DNA from: Sphingobium sp. CECT 9361
GTDB lineage: Bacteria > Pseudomonadota > Alphaproteobacteria > Sphingomonadales > Sphingomonadaceae
NCBI RefSeq assembly: GCF_918741285.1
Contig: NZ_CAKKNC010000002.1
Location: 186,001 to 250,000 of the forward strand
Direction: 5' to 3'
DNA: 64,000 bases
This document shows positions 1-10,300 of this stretch, piece after piece. Below the pieces are notes generated by a model. The model saw only the letters and a list, made by a program, of their open reading frames with translations. It ran no database searches and was not told where the DNA came from. A program made the translations under genes and the position numbers. Within the stretch, counting starts at the first letter, position 1; each line of letters opens with the position of its first letter.

Positions 1-318
1 GCCGCTATAGGTCACGTCCTCGGCCAGATTTGCGCCGCGATTGACGCCGGAGAGGATGAGGTTCGGCGGGCAGTCTTTCATCAATTGACCCACCGCCATC
101 ATCACCGCGTCGGTAGGCGTTCCGGTGACGCTGTAATGTTTATCGGCATGTTTGCGAATGCGGAGCGGGCGCGACAGCGTGAGGCTGTGGCCTGCGCCGG
201 ACTGTTCTTCCGAAGGCGCGACGATCCAGATGTCGTCGGACAAGGTGCGGGCGATAGCCTCCAGCACCTTGAGGCCGGGGGCGTGGACGCCGTCGTCATT
301 GGTCAGGAGGATGCGCAT
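1..318 (-). CDS. surE: 5'/3'-nucleotidase SurE (partial, C-terminus off window)
   Basis: This is the N-terminal 106 codons of SurE, the metal-dependent nucleoside monophosphate phosphatase. The protein begins [15 protein letters not shown], where the Asp-Asp pair and Asn bind the divalent metal. Further on it shows an SLTLSRPLR stretch and the family signature [13 protein letters not shown] with its conserved metal-binding Asn. The ATG at 318 is the natural start because the family signature begins immediately. The gene lies 40 bases downstream of serS on the same strand, so the two probably form an operon. The rest of the gene, more than half of the usual roughly 250 residues, is beyond base 1. 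The family assignment is secure; only the C-terminus is unseen. Confidence 0.95.
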   Translation of the reverse strand, partial: MRILLTNDDGVHAPGLKVLEAIARTLSDDIWIVAPSEEQSGAGHSLTLSRPLRIRKHADKHYSVTGTPTDAVMMAVGQLMKDCPPNLILSGVNRGANLAEDVTYSG

Positions 319-358
319 TGGAAACTTTCGAGCAGCGAATGGAATGTCGGCGAATGGA

Positions 359-1645
<1,287 letters not shown>

Positions 1646-1704
1646 CTATGCCGCCGGGCGATGAGGCGTGCAAGAGCGGTTCGCGCCTGCGGCGCGGTTC
1701 ATGG

Positions 1705-1738
1705 AAAAAGGGCGGACCTGTAACACAGGCTCGCCCTT
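1705..1738 (-). terminator. Rho-independent terminator of the Ser/Gly-rich protein gene
   Basis: Read on the - strand, an interrupted stem (AAGGGCG pairing with CGCCCTT, then CCTGT with ACAGG) is followed directly by a run of five T. It lies 25 bases past the stop of the Ser/Gly-rich gene and before serS, so serS would be transcribed separately. Confidence 0.75.
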
Positions 1739-1762
1739 GAACTTTCCCCCACGGAAACTTGA

Positions 1763-2683
1763 TCAGACTGCCTCTTGAGCCTCTTCGTCCGCCTTCTTTG
1801 CAAAGCGCCGACGGGCGACAAGGGCTGCCGCTGCTGCGCCGAACAGAAGAACCATCGGCGGCGCGGGAACGTCGGTCCCGCCGCTGCTGCTCGACGTTCC
1901 GCCGCTGCTGCTTGACGAGGATGACGACGACGAGCTGGAGCTGGACGATGAGGATGACGAACTGCTGCTGGTCGCGCCGAAGCTGGACGAGGAAGTCGAG
2001 GACGACACATTGCCCGAAGAGGACGAGCTTACATTGCCCGATGAAGAGGAGGTCGAGCTGACGCCGCCAGTGGACGTGGATGAAGTCGAACTCACGCCGC
2101 CAGTGGATGTCGAAGAGGTAGAGCTGACCCCGCCCGACGTGGAGCTGACCCCGCCGGTCGAAGTCGAGGAGCCGCCAGACGTGGAGCTGACACCCCCTGT
2201 GGAGCTGCTCGATCCGCCTGAGCTGGTGGAGCTGGAACCGCCGCTGGTCGATGTGGAGCCGCCGCTGGTGGTGGACGAGACAACGACGCTGCCGCCCCCC
2301 CCGCCGCTGCCGCCGAAGAACCCACCGAAGAAACCGCCGCCGCTGCCGCCAAAGCCGCCGCTGCCGCCGATAATCACGGGCGCGCCGCCTCCGCCGCCAG
2401 AAACGAAGCCTGGATCGGAAGCCATGGCCATCGGCATGGGGATGGGCGGGTTCTGGGTGGTGACGGTGACGGTCTGCGGGGCACAATTGGCAGCGGTACG
2501 CACAACACGCTTTTTAACCGGGCGCTGTGCATAGTGCTGCCGCGGCTTAGCGTGCTTGACCATCTTGAGGCTTTGAACGGTCGCAGGGCGCGGCTTTTCC
2601 GCTACATGCACGGCGCCACCACCTATTATGGCTCCGCCGCAAGCGCAGGCGCAGAGTTTGGCGAGGGCCATACGAACGGACAT
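1763..2683 (-). CDS. Ser/Gly-rich low-complexity exported protein with PEP-CTERM-like C-terminus
   Basis: A 306-residue protein of unknown function. The N-terminus (MALAKLCACACGGAIIGGG) is a short hydrophobic, glycine-rich segment that could be a signal or membrane anchor. Residues about 30-70 are basic and Pro/Lys/Arg-rich. Residues about 90-130 are glycine-rich (GGSGGFGGSGGG). The region from about 130 to 270 consists of degenerate repeats of the type GGVSSTSSTSTG ending in more than 20 consecutive serines. The tail has the layout of a sorting signal: a VPAPP motif, about 14 hydrophobic residues (LLFGAAAAALVA) and an RRR cluster, followed by an unusual charged extension (KKADEEAQEAV). PEP-CTERM tails are processed by exosortases; no exosortase gene is visible here. 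The serine codons are mixed, so the tract is not a simple nucleotide repeat. A surface-displayed, possibly glycosylated protein is an inference. Confidence 0.75.
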   Translation of the reverse strand: MSVRMALAKLCACACGGAIIGGGAVHVAEKPRPATVQSLKMVKHAKPRQHYAQRPVKKRVVRTAANCAPQTVTVTTQNPPIPMPMAMASDPGFVSGGGGGAPVIIGGSGGFGGSGGGFFGGFFGGSGGGGGSVVVSSTTSGGSTSTSGGSSSTSSGGSSSSTGGVSSTSGGSSTSTGGVSSTSGGVSSTSSTSTGGVSSTSSTSTGGVSSTSSSSGNVSSSSSGNVSSSTSSSSFGATSSSSSSSSSSSSSSSSSSSSSSGGTSSSSGGTDVPAPPMVLLFGAAAAALVARRRFAKKADEEAQEAV

Positions 2684-3102
2684 AGCGTAACACTCTTTTT
2701 GTTTCTTGCCGATCGCCCCGTTCGCTAATCACGAACAAGCGAGGCGGCAGTCGGTATGTGAATAAACGCAAAAGAAAGCGTTAACTGCAACGCTGTTAAC
2801 CCCGTTTGTCTGTCCGTAAGCAAGAAAAACGTAAACGGGGAATGAACGAAGCTGGTTAACGTCCCAATTCGATACAGTGTTTTAGGTAAAGGCTGGCCCG
2901 ATCCGCCTCACGATACATGTGCATGACCTCAGTTGGGGCATGTTGACGCTACGGCAGGGCAGGGGGGATTCGTCGATTTCAAACGCACATGGCGAGCGAG
3001 GAATGGCGCTTGTGTCCGCCTTGCCCGCTGGCTATACGCCCGCTCAAACTTTATCAGGCGGTCGGGTTCCCGCCCCGATCAGCCATCCTGTCGGAGAGCC
3101 CA
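2684..3102. other. Intergenic region between divergent Ser/Gly-rich gene and dksA
   Basis: About 420 bases without a convincing gene. It must hold the promoters for both flanking genes, which point away from each other. Visible structure: three GTTAAC palindromes at 2780, 2795 and 2855; an AGCGTT/AACGCT inverted repeat at 2777-2794; a longer inverted repeat CCCCGTTT/AAACGGGG at 2800-2807 and 2833-2840; and a small GTTCG/CGAAC hairpin at 2720-2736. The short ORFs in 2919-3100 lack family resemblance and ribosome binding sites and are not called. Confidence 0.5.
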
Positions 3103-3567
3103 ATGGCATTGGTCCTGAATTCCGGAAAAGACGACGGCGACTCTGCAAAAGCCGCCGTTCCACTTCCGGCAGATTACCGCCCTTCGGCGGACGAAGATTT
3201 CATGAATCCGCAACAACTGGAATATTTCCGTCAGCGTTTGCTCGATTGGAAAAAGCAGATATTGGCGGAAGCGGAAGGTACGCTTGCGGTTCTGCAAAAC
3301 GAGCCGTTGCGCGAACCCGATCTCAACGATCGTGCGTCCAGCGAGACCGACTGGTCCATCGAACTGCGCACGCGCGACCGGCAACGCAAGCTGATTTCCA
3401 AGATCGATGCGGCGCTGCGTCGGATCGACGATGGCGAATATGGCTATTGCGAAGTTACGGGCGAACCGATTTCCCTTGGCCGACTAGAAGCCCGTCCCAT
3501 CGCAACGATGACTGTCGAAGCGCAGGAACGGCATGAGCGTCAGGAAAAGGTTTCGCGCGACGATTAA
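3103..3567 (+). CDS. dksA: RNA polymerase-binding transcription factor DksA (low-cysteine type)
   Basis: DksA binds the secondary channel of RNA polymerase and, with ppGpp, redirects transcription during the stringent response. The 154-residue protein has the N-terminal coiled-coil helices (EYFRQRLLDWKKQILAEAE and the DRASSETDWSIELRTRDR region, where the acidic coiled-coil tip lies). The C-terminal zinc-finger-like fold reads GYCEVTGEPISLGRLEARP followed by TMTVEAQERHE. Only one of the four classical zinc cysteines remains: the second is replaced in CEVT and both are missing from TMTVEA. This low-cysteine form is known in alphaproteobacteria. The ATG at 3103 was chosen because GGAGA lies seven bases upstream and the family begins near here; an in-frame upstream ATG at 2989 would add 38 residues with no family resemblance. 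Confidence 0.93.
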   Translation: MALVLNSGKDDGDSAKAAVPLPADYRPSADEDFMNPQQLEYFRQRLLDWKKQILAEAEGTLAVLQNEPLREPDLNDRASSETDWSIELRTRDRQRKLISKIDAALRRIDDGEYGYCEVTGEPISLGRLEARPIATMTVEAQERHERQEKVSRDD

Positions 3568-3635
3568 CTGTTCGTCTACTTTATGGGGTTAAGGCTGCCA
3601 GACCGACGTTTTTTCGATCTGGATGCCTGCATATC

Positions 3636-4004
3636 ATGACCATAAATGTAGAAGACGCTGATGACCGTGGCCCCGCTCGCGGTGCGCGGCGCGATAGCCT
3701 CTTCCTGTTGACGGTGATAAGCGATCCCGATGGTCGCGCGATGGGCAGCGCACGAGTGCGGAACCTGTCCGCGACGGGGCTCATGGCTGACTGCGAAAAG
3801 CCCTTTTCGGTGGGTGACCGCATTTCAACGAAGTTGCGCGGCGTCGGCGAGGTTACCGGCAAAATCACTTGGGTAAAAGACGACCGGGTCGGCGTGAGTT
3901 TCGACGCGCCGATAGATCCGAAACTGGCACGGCGCGCTGTTGCTGCACCGCAAAGCACACTGCCCGGTTATCTGCGTCCGACGATAACATTGTCGCGCAA
4001 ATAA
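3636..4004 (+). CDS. PilZ domain protein (c-di-GMP receptor candidate)
   Basis: A 122-residue single-domain PilZ protein. Both halves of the c-di-GMP binding signature can be seen: an RxxxR-type loop (RGARRD, near residue 15) and NLSATG (near residue 46), followed by beta strands of the PilZ barrel (GDRISTKLRGVGEVTGKITWV and DRVGVSFD). It has no other domain, so it would act as a small cytoplasmic c-di-GMP effector acting on an unknown partner. It lies 68 bases downstream of dksA on the same strand. The target process (motility, polysaccharide, cell cycle) cannot be told from the sequence. Confidence 0.85.
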   Translation: MTINVEDADDRGPARGARRDSLFLLTVISDPDGRAMGSARVRNLSATGLMADCEKPFSVGDRISTKLRGVGEVTGKITWVKDDRVGVSFDAPIDPKLARRAVAAPQSTLPGYLRPTITLSRK

Positions 4005-4082
4005 GTTCTATATTCACGACGACTTATGACTGACCCCATAACTGGGGCCAGCCATGTCGCGACGGCAATATGACGATGGTGT

Positions 4083-4241
4083 CTAGTGAGACGAGGAAAT
4101 CTCTTCTTTCACTCGTAGTTTCCGCTTTTTGAGCGTGGCTAACAGCACTGGATCGGGCATGGGGCGGCTGGTTTCCGCCTTAATACGCGCTTCGATTCCC
4201 GCATGCTTGGCTTGCAGGGCAGAGATGTGGCTATTTTCCAT
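4083..4241 (-). CDS. Small DUF465 (YdcH-like) protein, copy A
   Basis: A 52-residue protein, MENSHISALQAKHAGIEARI at the N-terminus and DPVLLATLKKRKLRVKEEI near the C-terminus. The pattern of a short helix, a central Pro-containing turn and a basic LKKRKLRLKEEI helix is the DUF465/YdcH pattern. The ATG at 4241 is supported by AAGGAG eight bases upstream. The family is widespread in Proteobacteria and has no firm function. The gene is divergent from the second DUF465 gene that starts at 4417, and the two share the RKLR core, so they look like an old duplication. Confidence 0.8.
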   Translation of the reverse strand: MENSHISALQAKHAGIEARIKAETSRPMPDPVLLATLKKRKLRVKEEISSSH

Positions 4242-4416
4242 ATTGGTCTCCTTCACTTCATGTGCCGGATGACGGAATAGATCATGATTCGCGGCGCCTG
4301 TCTCGCACGATTTTGTGCGCTGCGACCGAAGCCTTTTCTTTTGCGACGATCTGCATTTGGCATGTCGGGGCGCAAGATGCATTGCGTGGAAAGAACCGAT
4401 CGGCGATGATGGGCAA
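4242..4416. promoter_or_regulatory. Shared divergent upstream region of the two DUF465 genes
   Basis: About 175 bases separating two back-to-back DUF465 genes; promoters for both directions must lie here. No confident -35/-10 pair or operator was recognised. Confidence 0.35.
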
Positions 4417-4614
4417 ATGACCGCTGAAGACACCATGCGCAGGCTGGAACTGCTCCGACTCGAGCACCGCGATATGGACATGGCTATAGGGGCCTTAATC
4501 GTCAGCGGAACGGGCGATCAGTTGCAACTCGCGCGGCTGAAGAAACGCAAGCTGCGGCTGCGCGACGAAATCGCGATACTTGAGGACAGCCTGATACCCG
4601 ACATCATCGCATGA
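4417..4614 (+). CDS. Small DUF465 (YdcH-like) protein, copy B
   Basis: A 65-residue helical protein. MRRLELLRLEHRDMDMAIGA forms the first amphipathic helix, and LQLARLKKRKLRLRDEIAIL is the DUF465 C-terminal helix, followed by a short tail. The ATG at 4417 leaves exactly the family domain; the in-frame codons upstream do not resemble it. It lies 63 bases before rcdA on the same strand. Function is unknown. Confidence 0.8.
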   Translation: MTAEDTMRRLELLRLEHRDMDMAIGALIVSGTGDQLQLARLKKRKLRLRDEIAILEDSLIPDIIA

Positions 4615-4677
4615 TCCGGATTGATACAGCCGACGCATCGTATTGAAATTTAGGGTTAACGCCCCTGACAAGCCTGA

Positions 4678-5181
4678 GTGCCTGTGACACAGGAAGCGAT
4701 GCGCAATGCTCCCTACGTTCTGGATGCCGGACTCCACCGTCGGCTGGTCGATAGCTTGTATGTCGAAGCTATGGTCATGGCGGACGAAGCGCGCGGCTAT
4801 TTCGACAAGCTGGGCGCCGTCGATCGGGAAAATCTGGAGCCGATGCAGCGCATCCTGTTTTCCTGCGAGTCGCTAAAAGTGACGACGCGGCTGATGCATG
4901 TGATCGCGTGGTTGCTGGCACAGAGGGCCTGGCAGCGCGGCGAAATCGATTCCGAGGCTCTGGCGGACGAGCGTTTTCGTTTGGGCGACGCGGCGGCGAC
5001 GGATGGAGAGAGCATTGCCGCCTTTCCGTTTGCAGCCAAGGCGCTGATCGAAGGAAGCACGGACCTCTACGATCGCGTTGCGCGTTTCGAAGCGCAAATG
5101 ATTGCCGGGCGCAATAGTGCCCATGACGGCCGACAAAGTCCCGCCCAGGACCTGATCGACAGGCTGGTGCGCTCGTTGTGA
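4678..5181 (+). CDS. rcdA: DUF1465 / RcdA-like regulator of CtrA degradation
   Basis: A 167-residue all-helical protein of the DUF1465 family, whose studied member is Caulobacter RcdA. RcdA works as an adaptor that, with CpdR and PopA, delivers CtrA and other substrates to ClpXP during the cell cycle. Recognisable stretches are HRRLVDSLYVEAMVMADEAR near residue 21, SLKVTTRLMHVIAWLLAQRA near residue 66 and YDRVARFEAQM towards the end. The start is uncertain: GTG at 4678, GTG at 4684 and ATG at 4699 are all in frame, and the AGGAAG at 4691 is too close to the ATG to be decisive. The assignment rests on overall similarity to the family, not on catalytic residues. Confidence 0.72.
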   Translation: MPVTQEAMRNAPYVLDAGLHRRLVDSLYVEAMVMADEARGYFDKLGAVDRENLEPMQRILFSCESLKVTTRLMHVIAWLLAQRAWQRGEIDSEALADERFRLGDAAATDGESIAAFPFAAKALIEGSTDLYDRVARFEAQMIAGRNSAHDGRQSPAQDLIDRLVRSL

Positions 5182-5267
5182 CGCGATCTGCGCGCGCGAA
5201 TTGTAAAAGCGTTGTTCCTAAGTATCTTGACTGGCGCGGGGCCAAGAACATCGGCTAGAGCGAGACA

Positions 5268-7391
5268 ATGTCGCACGGCACGTTGCCCAATACATCTGAA
5301 CTACTCTGTCCGCACTCCGCCTGGCTTACGCTTGTCACGCTGGCGTTGCTGCCCGTGGGGGCATGGGCGCAAGAGACGGTCGCGCGCCCGCGCGCGGTTA
5401 TGCCCGCCCAAATATACGCACCGCCGCCCGTGCGAAGCACGCTGGATATCGACCCGAACGCCACCTTGGCGCCGATGCCGGATCTGGGCGTTGACTGGCC
5501 CGACATGGACGCGCCGGACACTATGGCACCGCTAATGGCGGAAGTGCCGGATGCACAGGCACCTGTTGCCACGTCCGAAGCGGACACTCCGACCGTCACA
5601 GTCGATGCTGCCGCTACGCCCGCCGACCCGCCGCCTGAACAGGACGTTGAGTTCGACGCCGGTGCCGAGCGCCGGTATCGCGTGACGCTGGCGGGGTTGG
5701 AGAATATCTCCGATACTGTTTTCGCCACCCGGTTCGATGAACTGTCCGTGCTGAAGCAGGGCGATGGCAAGCCCGCCAATCTGGCGCAGATCAACCGGCG
5801 GATCAAAGAAGACACTGCGCTGCTTGACCGGCTGATGCGTGCCAAAGGCTATTACGACGCGCGCATTCGCGGATCGGTGTCCGCACCGACAGCGGCCGAC
5901 CAGCGTTTGCAGGTCAGTCTGGATGTCGTGCCGGGGCCGCTATATGTACTCGCGTCCGTCGATCTGGAAGGATTGCAGGATACTGGTCCCAAAGAGCCGG
6001 TATTGCGTGACGCCTTTTCGGTGAAGGTCGGCGATCCGATCGATGCGGACAAGATTGTCGGTGCGCAGACGGCGTTGACAGCGGCGCTTGGCAACAACGG
6101 CTTTCCCTTTGCCAAGGTCGAAGAGCCGGTCGTGCGGGTCGATCATGAAGCCGACAAGGGCGATCTCGATATGATCATCGCGACCGGCGGATATCGTACC
6201 TTCGGGCGGATCGTGCTGCCCGATGACGACTTGTTCAGCGCGCGTCATGTCCAGCGGATTGCACGCTTTCGTCCAGGCGACACCTATACGGCGTCCGATG
6301 TGGAGGATCTTCGGCGGGCGCTAGTCGCTACGGGGCTAGTATCCTCGGTCAAATTGACGCCCAAGGACGCAGGCGATGGCGAGCATGTCGATCTCGCGGT
6401 CGATGTGACTGCCGCGCCGCCGCGGACCATTGCCGGTGAAATCGGCTATGGCACGGGCGAAGGCTATCGCATCGAAGCAAGCTGGCAGCATCGCAATTTC
6501 TTCCCGCCCGAAGGCGCGCTGACAGTGCGCGGGGTAGCCGGAACGCAGGAGCAGACCGGATCGGTCACTTACCGTCGCAATAACTTCAGAAAGCGCGATC
6601 AGGTTCTGACGGGCCTGCTGTCTGTAAGTAACATCAACCGCAACGCTTTTGACGCGCGGACCGTGCAGTTGTCCGGCACATTGGAACGCCAGACCAATAT
6701 CATATTCCAGAAGAAGTGGGTTTGGAGTGTCGGCGGGGAGTTGGTGGCGTCCGACGAACGTGACAGCTTCAGTCAGTTACGCGGAGGGCGGCGCACCTTC
6801 TTCATCGGTGCATTGCCGACAGGCTTGACCTATGACGGCAGTGATGACCTTCTGAACCCCACCACAGGGTTCCGACTGGGTGGTCGCCTGAGCCCTGAGC
6901 TGTCTTTCCAGAACAGCACTTTCGGATACATCCGTGCGCAGATCGACGGCAGCATATATCAGCCCATGTCCGATCGGATCACACTGGCAGGACGCGCGCG
7001 GCTGGGCACGATTTTCGGTTCGACCGTCAGCCGGATTGCACCGTCCCGGCGCTTTTATGCGGGCGGTGGCGGATCGGTGCGCGGTTATGGTTATCAGGCC
7101 ATCGGGCCGCGTGACGCGAACAACGATCCTATCGGCGGCAAGAGCCTGGCGGAATTTTCGCTGGAGGCTCGCGTACGGTTCGGTAATTTCGGCGTTGTGC
7201 CGTTTGTGGATGCGGGCAACATCTCGACGGCGGCGCTGCCGCGTTTCAACGATCTGCGCATCGGTGCGGGTGTCGGTGTGCGCTATTACAGCAATTTCGG
7301 TCCGATCCGCATCGACGTAGGCACGCCCATCAATCCGCAGCGCGGCGATTCGAAGATTGCGGTGTATGTTTCGCTTGGGCAGGCCTTCTGA
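5268..7391 (+). CDS. tamA: Outer-membrane translocation and assembly protein TamA (Omp85 family)
   Basis: A 707-residue outer-membrane barrel protein. An N-terminal signal sequence (LVTLALLPVGAWA, cleavage before QET) is followed by a Pro/Ala-rich linker to about residue 130 and by POTRA-type repeats in about residues 140-380 (RYRVTLAGLENISD, GPLYVLASVDLEGL, TFGRIVLPDDDLFS). The C-terminal half is the surface-antigen barrel, with the GGGGSVRGYGYQAIGPRD signature of Omp85 proteins and a terminal Phe. The downstream tamB overlaps it by one base (TGATG), as expected for the TamA-TamB pair that spans the envelope and is linked to autotransporter assembly and lipid transport. The extended acidic/Pro-rich linker before POTRA 1 is longer than in enterobacterial TamA. 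Confidence 0.93.
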   Translation: MSHGTLPNTSELLCPHSAWLTLVTLALLPVGAWAQETVARPRAVMPAQIYAPPPVRSTLDIDPNATLAPMPDLGVDWPDMDAPDTMAPLMAEVPDAQAPVATSEADTPTVTVDAAATPADPPPEQDVEFDAGAERRYRVTLAGLENISDTVFATRFDELSVLKQGDGKPANLAQINRRIKEDTALLDRLMRAKGYYDARIRGSVSAPTAADQRLQVSLDVVPGPLYVLASVDLEGLQDTGPKEPVLRDAFSVKVGDPIDADKIVGAQTALTAALGNNGFPFAKVEEPVVRVDHEADKGDLDMIIATGGYRTFGRIVLPDDDLFSARHVQRIARFRPGDTYTASDVEDLRRALVATGLVSSVKLTPKDAGDGEHVDLAVDVTAAPPRTIAGEIGYGTGEGYRIEASWQHRNFFPPEGALTVRGVAGTQEQTGSVTYRRNNFRKRDQVLTGLLSVSNINRNAFDARTVQLSGTLERQTNIIFQKKWVWSVGGELVASDERDSFSQLRGGRRTFFIGALPTGLTYDGSDDLLNPTTGFRLGGRLSPELSFQNSTFGYIRAQIDGSIYQPMSDRITLAGRARLGTIFGSTVSRIAPSRRFYAGGGGSVRGYGYQAIGPRDANNDPIGGKSLAEFSLEARVRFGNFGVVPFVDAGNISTAALPRFNDLRIGAGVGVRYYSNFGPIRIDVGTPINPQRGDSKIAVYVSLGQAF

Positions 7392-10300
7392 TGGACGAGC
7401 CTACACCCGAAGCTGAGGTCCAGCCAGTCGCGCGCAAAGCGAAGCGCGGGCGATGGCAGCGGTGGGTGCTGGGCGTATTATTGACGCTGGCCGTCGCGGT
7501 TGTGGGGGCGGTCGTCTGGCTCGACACCGGTGCAGGCCATCGTTTCGTCATCAGCCGCATAGAGCGCGTCGCGCCGCAATCCGGTTTGCGGATCAAGGTC
7601 GGCGGGATAGACGGCAGTATCTATAGCAAGGCTCGGTTGCGCGATCTGCGCCTGTACGATCCCAACGGGCTGTTCTTTTCTGCGCCGGATGTTCAGCTCG
7701 ACTGGTGGCCGGTCGCGTGGATATCGAACCGGCTGGACATCGATCGCCTGTTTATACCGCGCGCAACGCTGCATCAGTTGCCCAAATTGCGGCCGACCAA
7801 GGTGCAGGGGCCGATTCTGCCCGATTTCGACATCCGGCTGATGCAGTTCAAGGTGGAGCGGTTGACGCTCGCCCAAAAGGTCACGGGGCGGGAGCAGGTC
7901 GCTACCCTGGGTGGGGATGCCGACATCCGTTCCGGCCGTGCCGTGATCGACTTGCAAGCGCGTGTGCTGGGCGGGTCCGATGCCGTCATTCTGTCGCTGG
8001 ATAGCCGTCCTGACGACAACAGGTTCGATGTAGACGTCACCGTCAATGCGCCCAAGGGTGGCGTGCTGGCGATGATGGCCGGGTTGAAACAGGACGCCAA
8101 TGTTCGCGTGCAGGGGGATGGCACCTGGGCGAAATGGAACGGGACGGCGATTGCTTCGCTGGATAAGGTGCCCGCCGTTTCGCTGCGGCTGGCGGCGACG
8201 AAGGGGCAGTATCAACTGACCGGCGATGTTGAGGGGCAAGCCATAGCGGGCAACGGCCTGATCCAGCGTCTCTCGGCCCCCCGGCTCGATCTGACCGCGA
8301 CCGGGACGTTGGAGAACCGGGTGCTGGACGGCACCATGAAGTTGCGCTCTGCGGCCATCGATCTGACGGCGGACGGCGCCTTCGATCTGCGCAACAGCAG
8401 TCTCGACAATATGCGGATCGATGCGAAGCTGGCACGGCCGCAGGCGTTGCTCAAGACGATGACGGGGCGCGACGTGGTTGCGCGGGTGCGGCTGGATGGG
8501 CCGATATCGACGGTGGGTTTCGAATATCTGCTGTCCGCCAAGCAACTGGCGTTCGGCAAGACGATATTGCGCGATGTGCGGGCGCAGGGTGAGGGGCGGC
8601 GCGCGAAGGGCGGTCCGGCAATCGTGCCCATCAAATTGTCCGCGCGTCAGCTTGATGGGCAAGGCGATCTGGTGGCGGGCATCGTCCGTAATTTTTCGCT
8701 GGCGGGTGCGCTGCAGATCAATGGACAGAAGATCACGTCCACCCCGCTGCAGGTGCGATCCGACAAGTTGAAGGGCGCGCTTATCGTTATCGCGGACCTG
8801 AAGACCGGGCGGTATGATATCGGGCTGACGGGTGACATTAACGGATTGCTGATCCCTGGCCTGGGCATTGTGGATGTGCGGTCGAAGGTGCAGGCGGTGC
8901 CCGGAGCCAATGGCGCATTTACGCTGAAAGGGCAGGCGCTGGCGACGATGCGGCGGCTGGACAACAGCTTCTTCCGGACATTGGGAGGCGGGTTGCCGCG
9001 TCTGCGATCCGGCTTGTCGCTGGGGCCGGATGGTCGATTGATCCTGAGCGGTTTGAAGCTGGATACGCCGCGATTGTCGCTGTCGGCCAATGGCTACAGG
9101 CGGCCCGACAAGACGTTCCATTTCGAAGGGGGCGGGTCTCACAAGACGTACGGGCCGGTCAAACTTGTGATCGACGGGATAATCGACCGGCCGACGGTGG
9201 ATGTGCTGCTGGCGCGGCCGATGGATTCGGCGGGGCTGGCCAATGTGAAGGTGCACCTCGACCCCAACGTCCTTGGCTATGCTTTCACGACCGAGGGCAT
9301 GTCGACCCTTGGCATGTTCACGGGCAATGGGACCATTTCGCTGCCGAAGGGTGCGCAGAGCGTGATATTCGTCGACCGGCTGGCCGTGGCCGGATCGGTT
9401 GCGCGGGGACGTATCCTGCCGGTGACTGGCGGACTAGACGGAAGGCTGGATGTTAGCGGCGCTCTGGCGGGATTCGTGGCCCTGGCACCTGTGAACGGCG
9501 ATCAACAGATCAAGACCGAGTTGACGGCGACCGATGCAACTTTCGATGGGCCAACCAGCATCCGGGTTCGTCGCGGGAAGTTAACTGCGACGGCTCTGCT
9601 GGAGCCGACCGGCACAACTATCGACGCGACGGTTACGGCGCGCGGGCTGCAAGTGGGGCCCATGCGGATCAACCGGCTCGATGGAAACGCCAAGCTGGTG
9701 GATGGGAGCGGCAAGGTGACTGCCAGCGTTGTGGGGCAGCGCGGGAGGTTGTTCGATCTGAAGTTCGATGCGGATGTTACGCCGGATCGGGTGTCCGTCA
9801 TGGCGGCGGGGACGCTGGACCGGCGACCGATCACCCTGACGCGCGCTGCGGTGCTGACGAAGACCGACGACGGCTGGCGGTTGGCGCCCACAACGATCAA
9901 CTATCGCGGCGGCACGTCCCAATTCGCGGGGCGTCTGGGCGGTGAGTCGACGGAGATCGAGGCGCGGCTCAACAAGCTGCCGCTGGCCTTGCTGGACATT
10001 GCTTATGATACGCTGGGTCTCGGCGGGGCCGCGACGGGGACGCTGAGCTATGTGAAACCGCGTGGGGGCGTGCCGACGGGAACGGCTAATTTGCGGATAC
10101 GGGGGCTGACACGGTCCGGGCTGGCGTTGACGTCCCGTCCGGTGGATGTGGGCGTCAATGCGGTCCTGTCCGCGACCCGGCTGGCCGCGCGCGCGACGAT
10201 CAATGCCGATGGCAAGACGATTGGGCGCGCGCAGGCGCTGCTGACGCCGCTGGGGTCGGGCGATCTGATGCAGCGGCTTCATGCTGCGCCGTTGTTCGCG

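Noticed and set aside
2010..2534. A Glu/Pro/Val-rich frame of 174 codons opposite the Ser/Gly-rich gene
   Set aside because: Repeats of the VELTPP type are the antisense reading of the Ser/Gly/Thr repeats; the opposite strand has a terminator and a sorting-like tail.
7478..9256. A 592-codon frame antisense to tamB
   Set aside because: Shadow of tamB; Arg/Gln/Pro-rich composition, no family resemblance.
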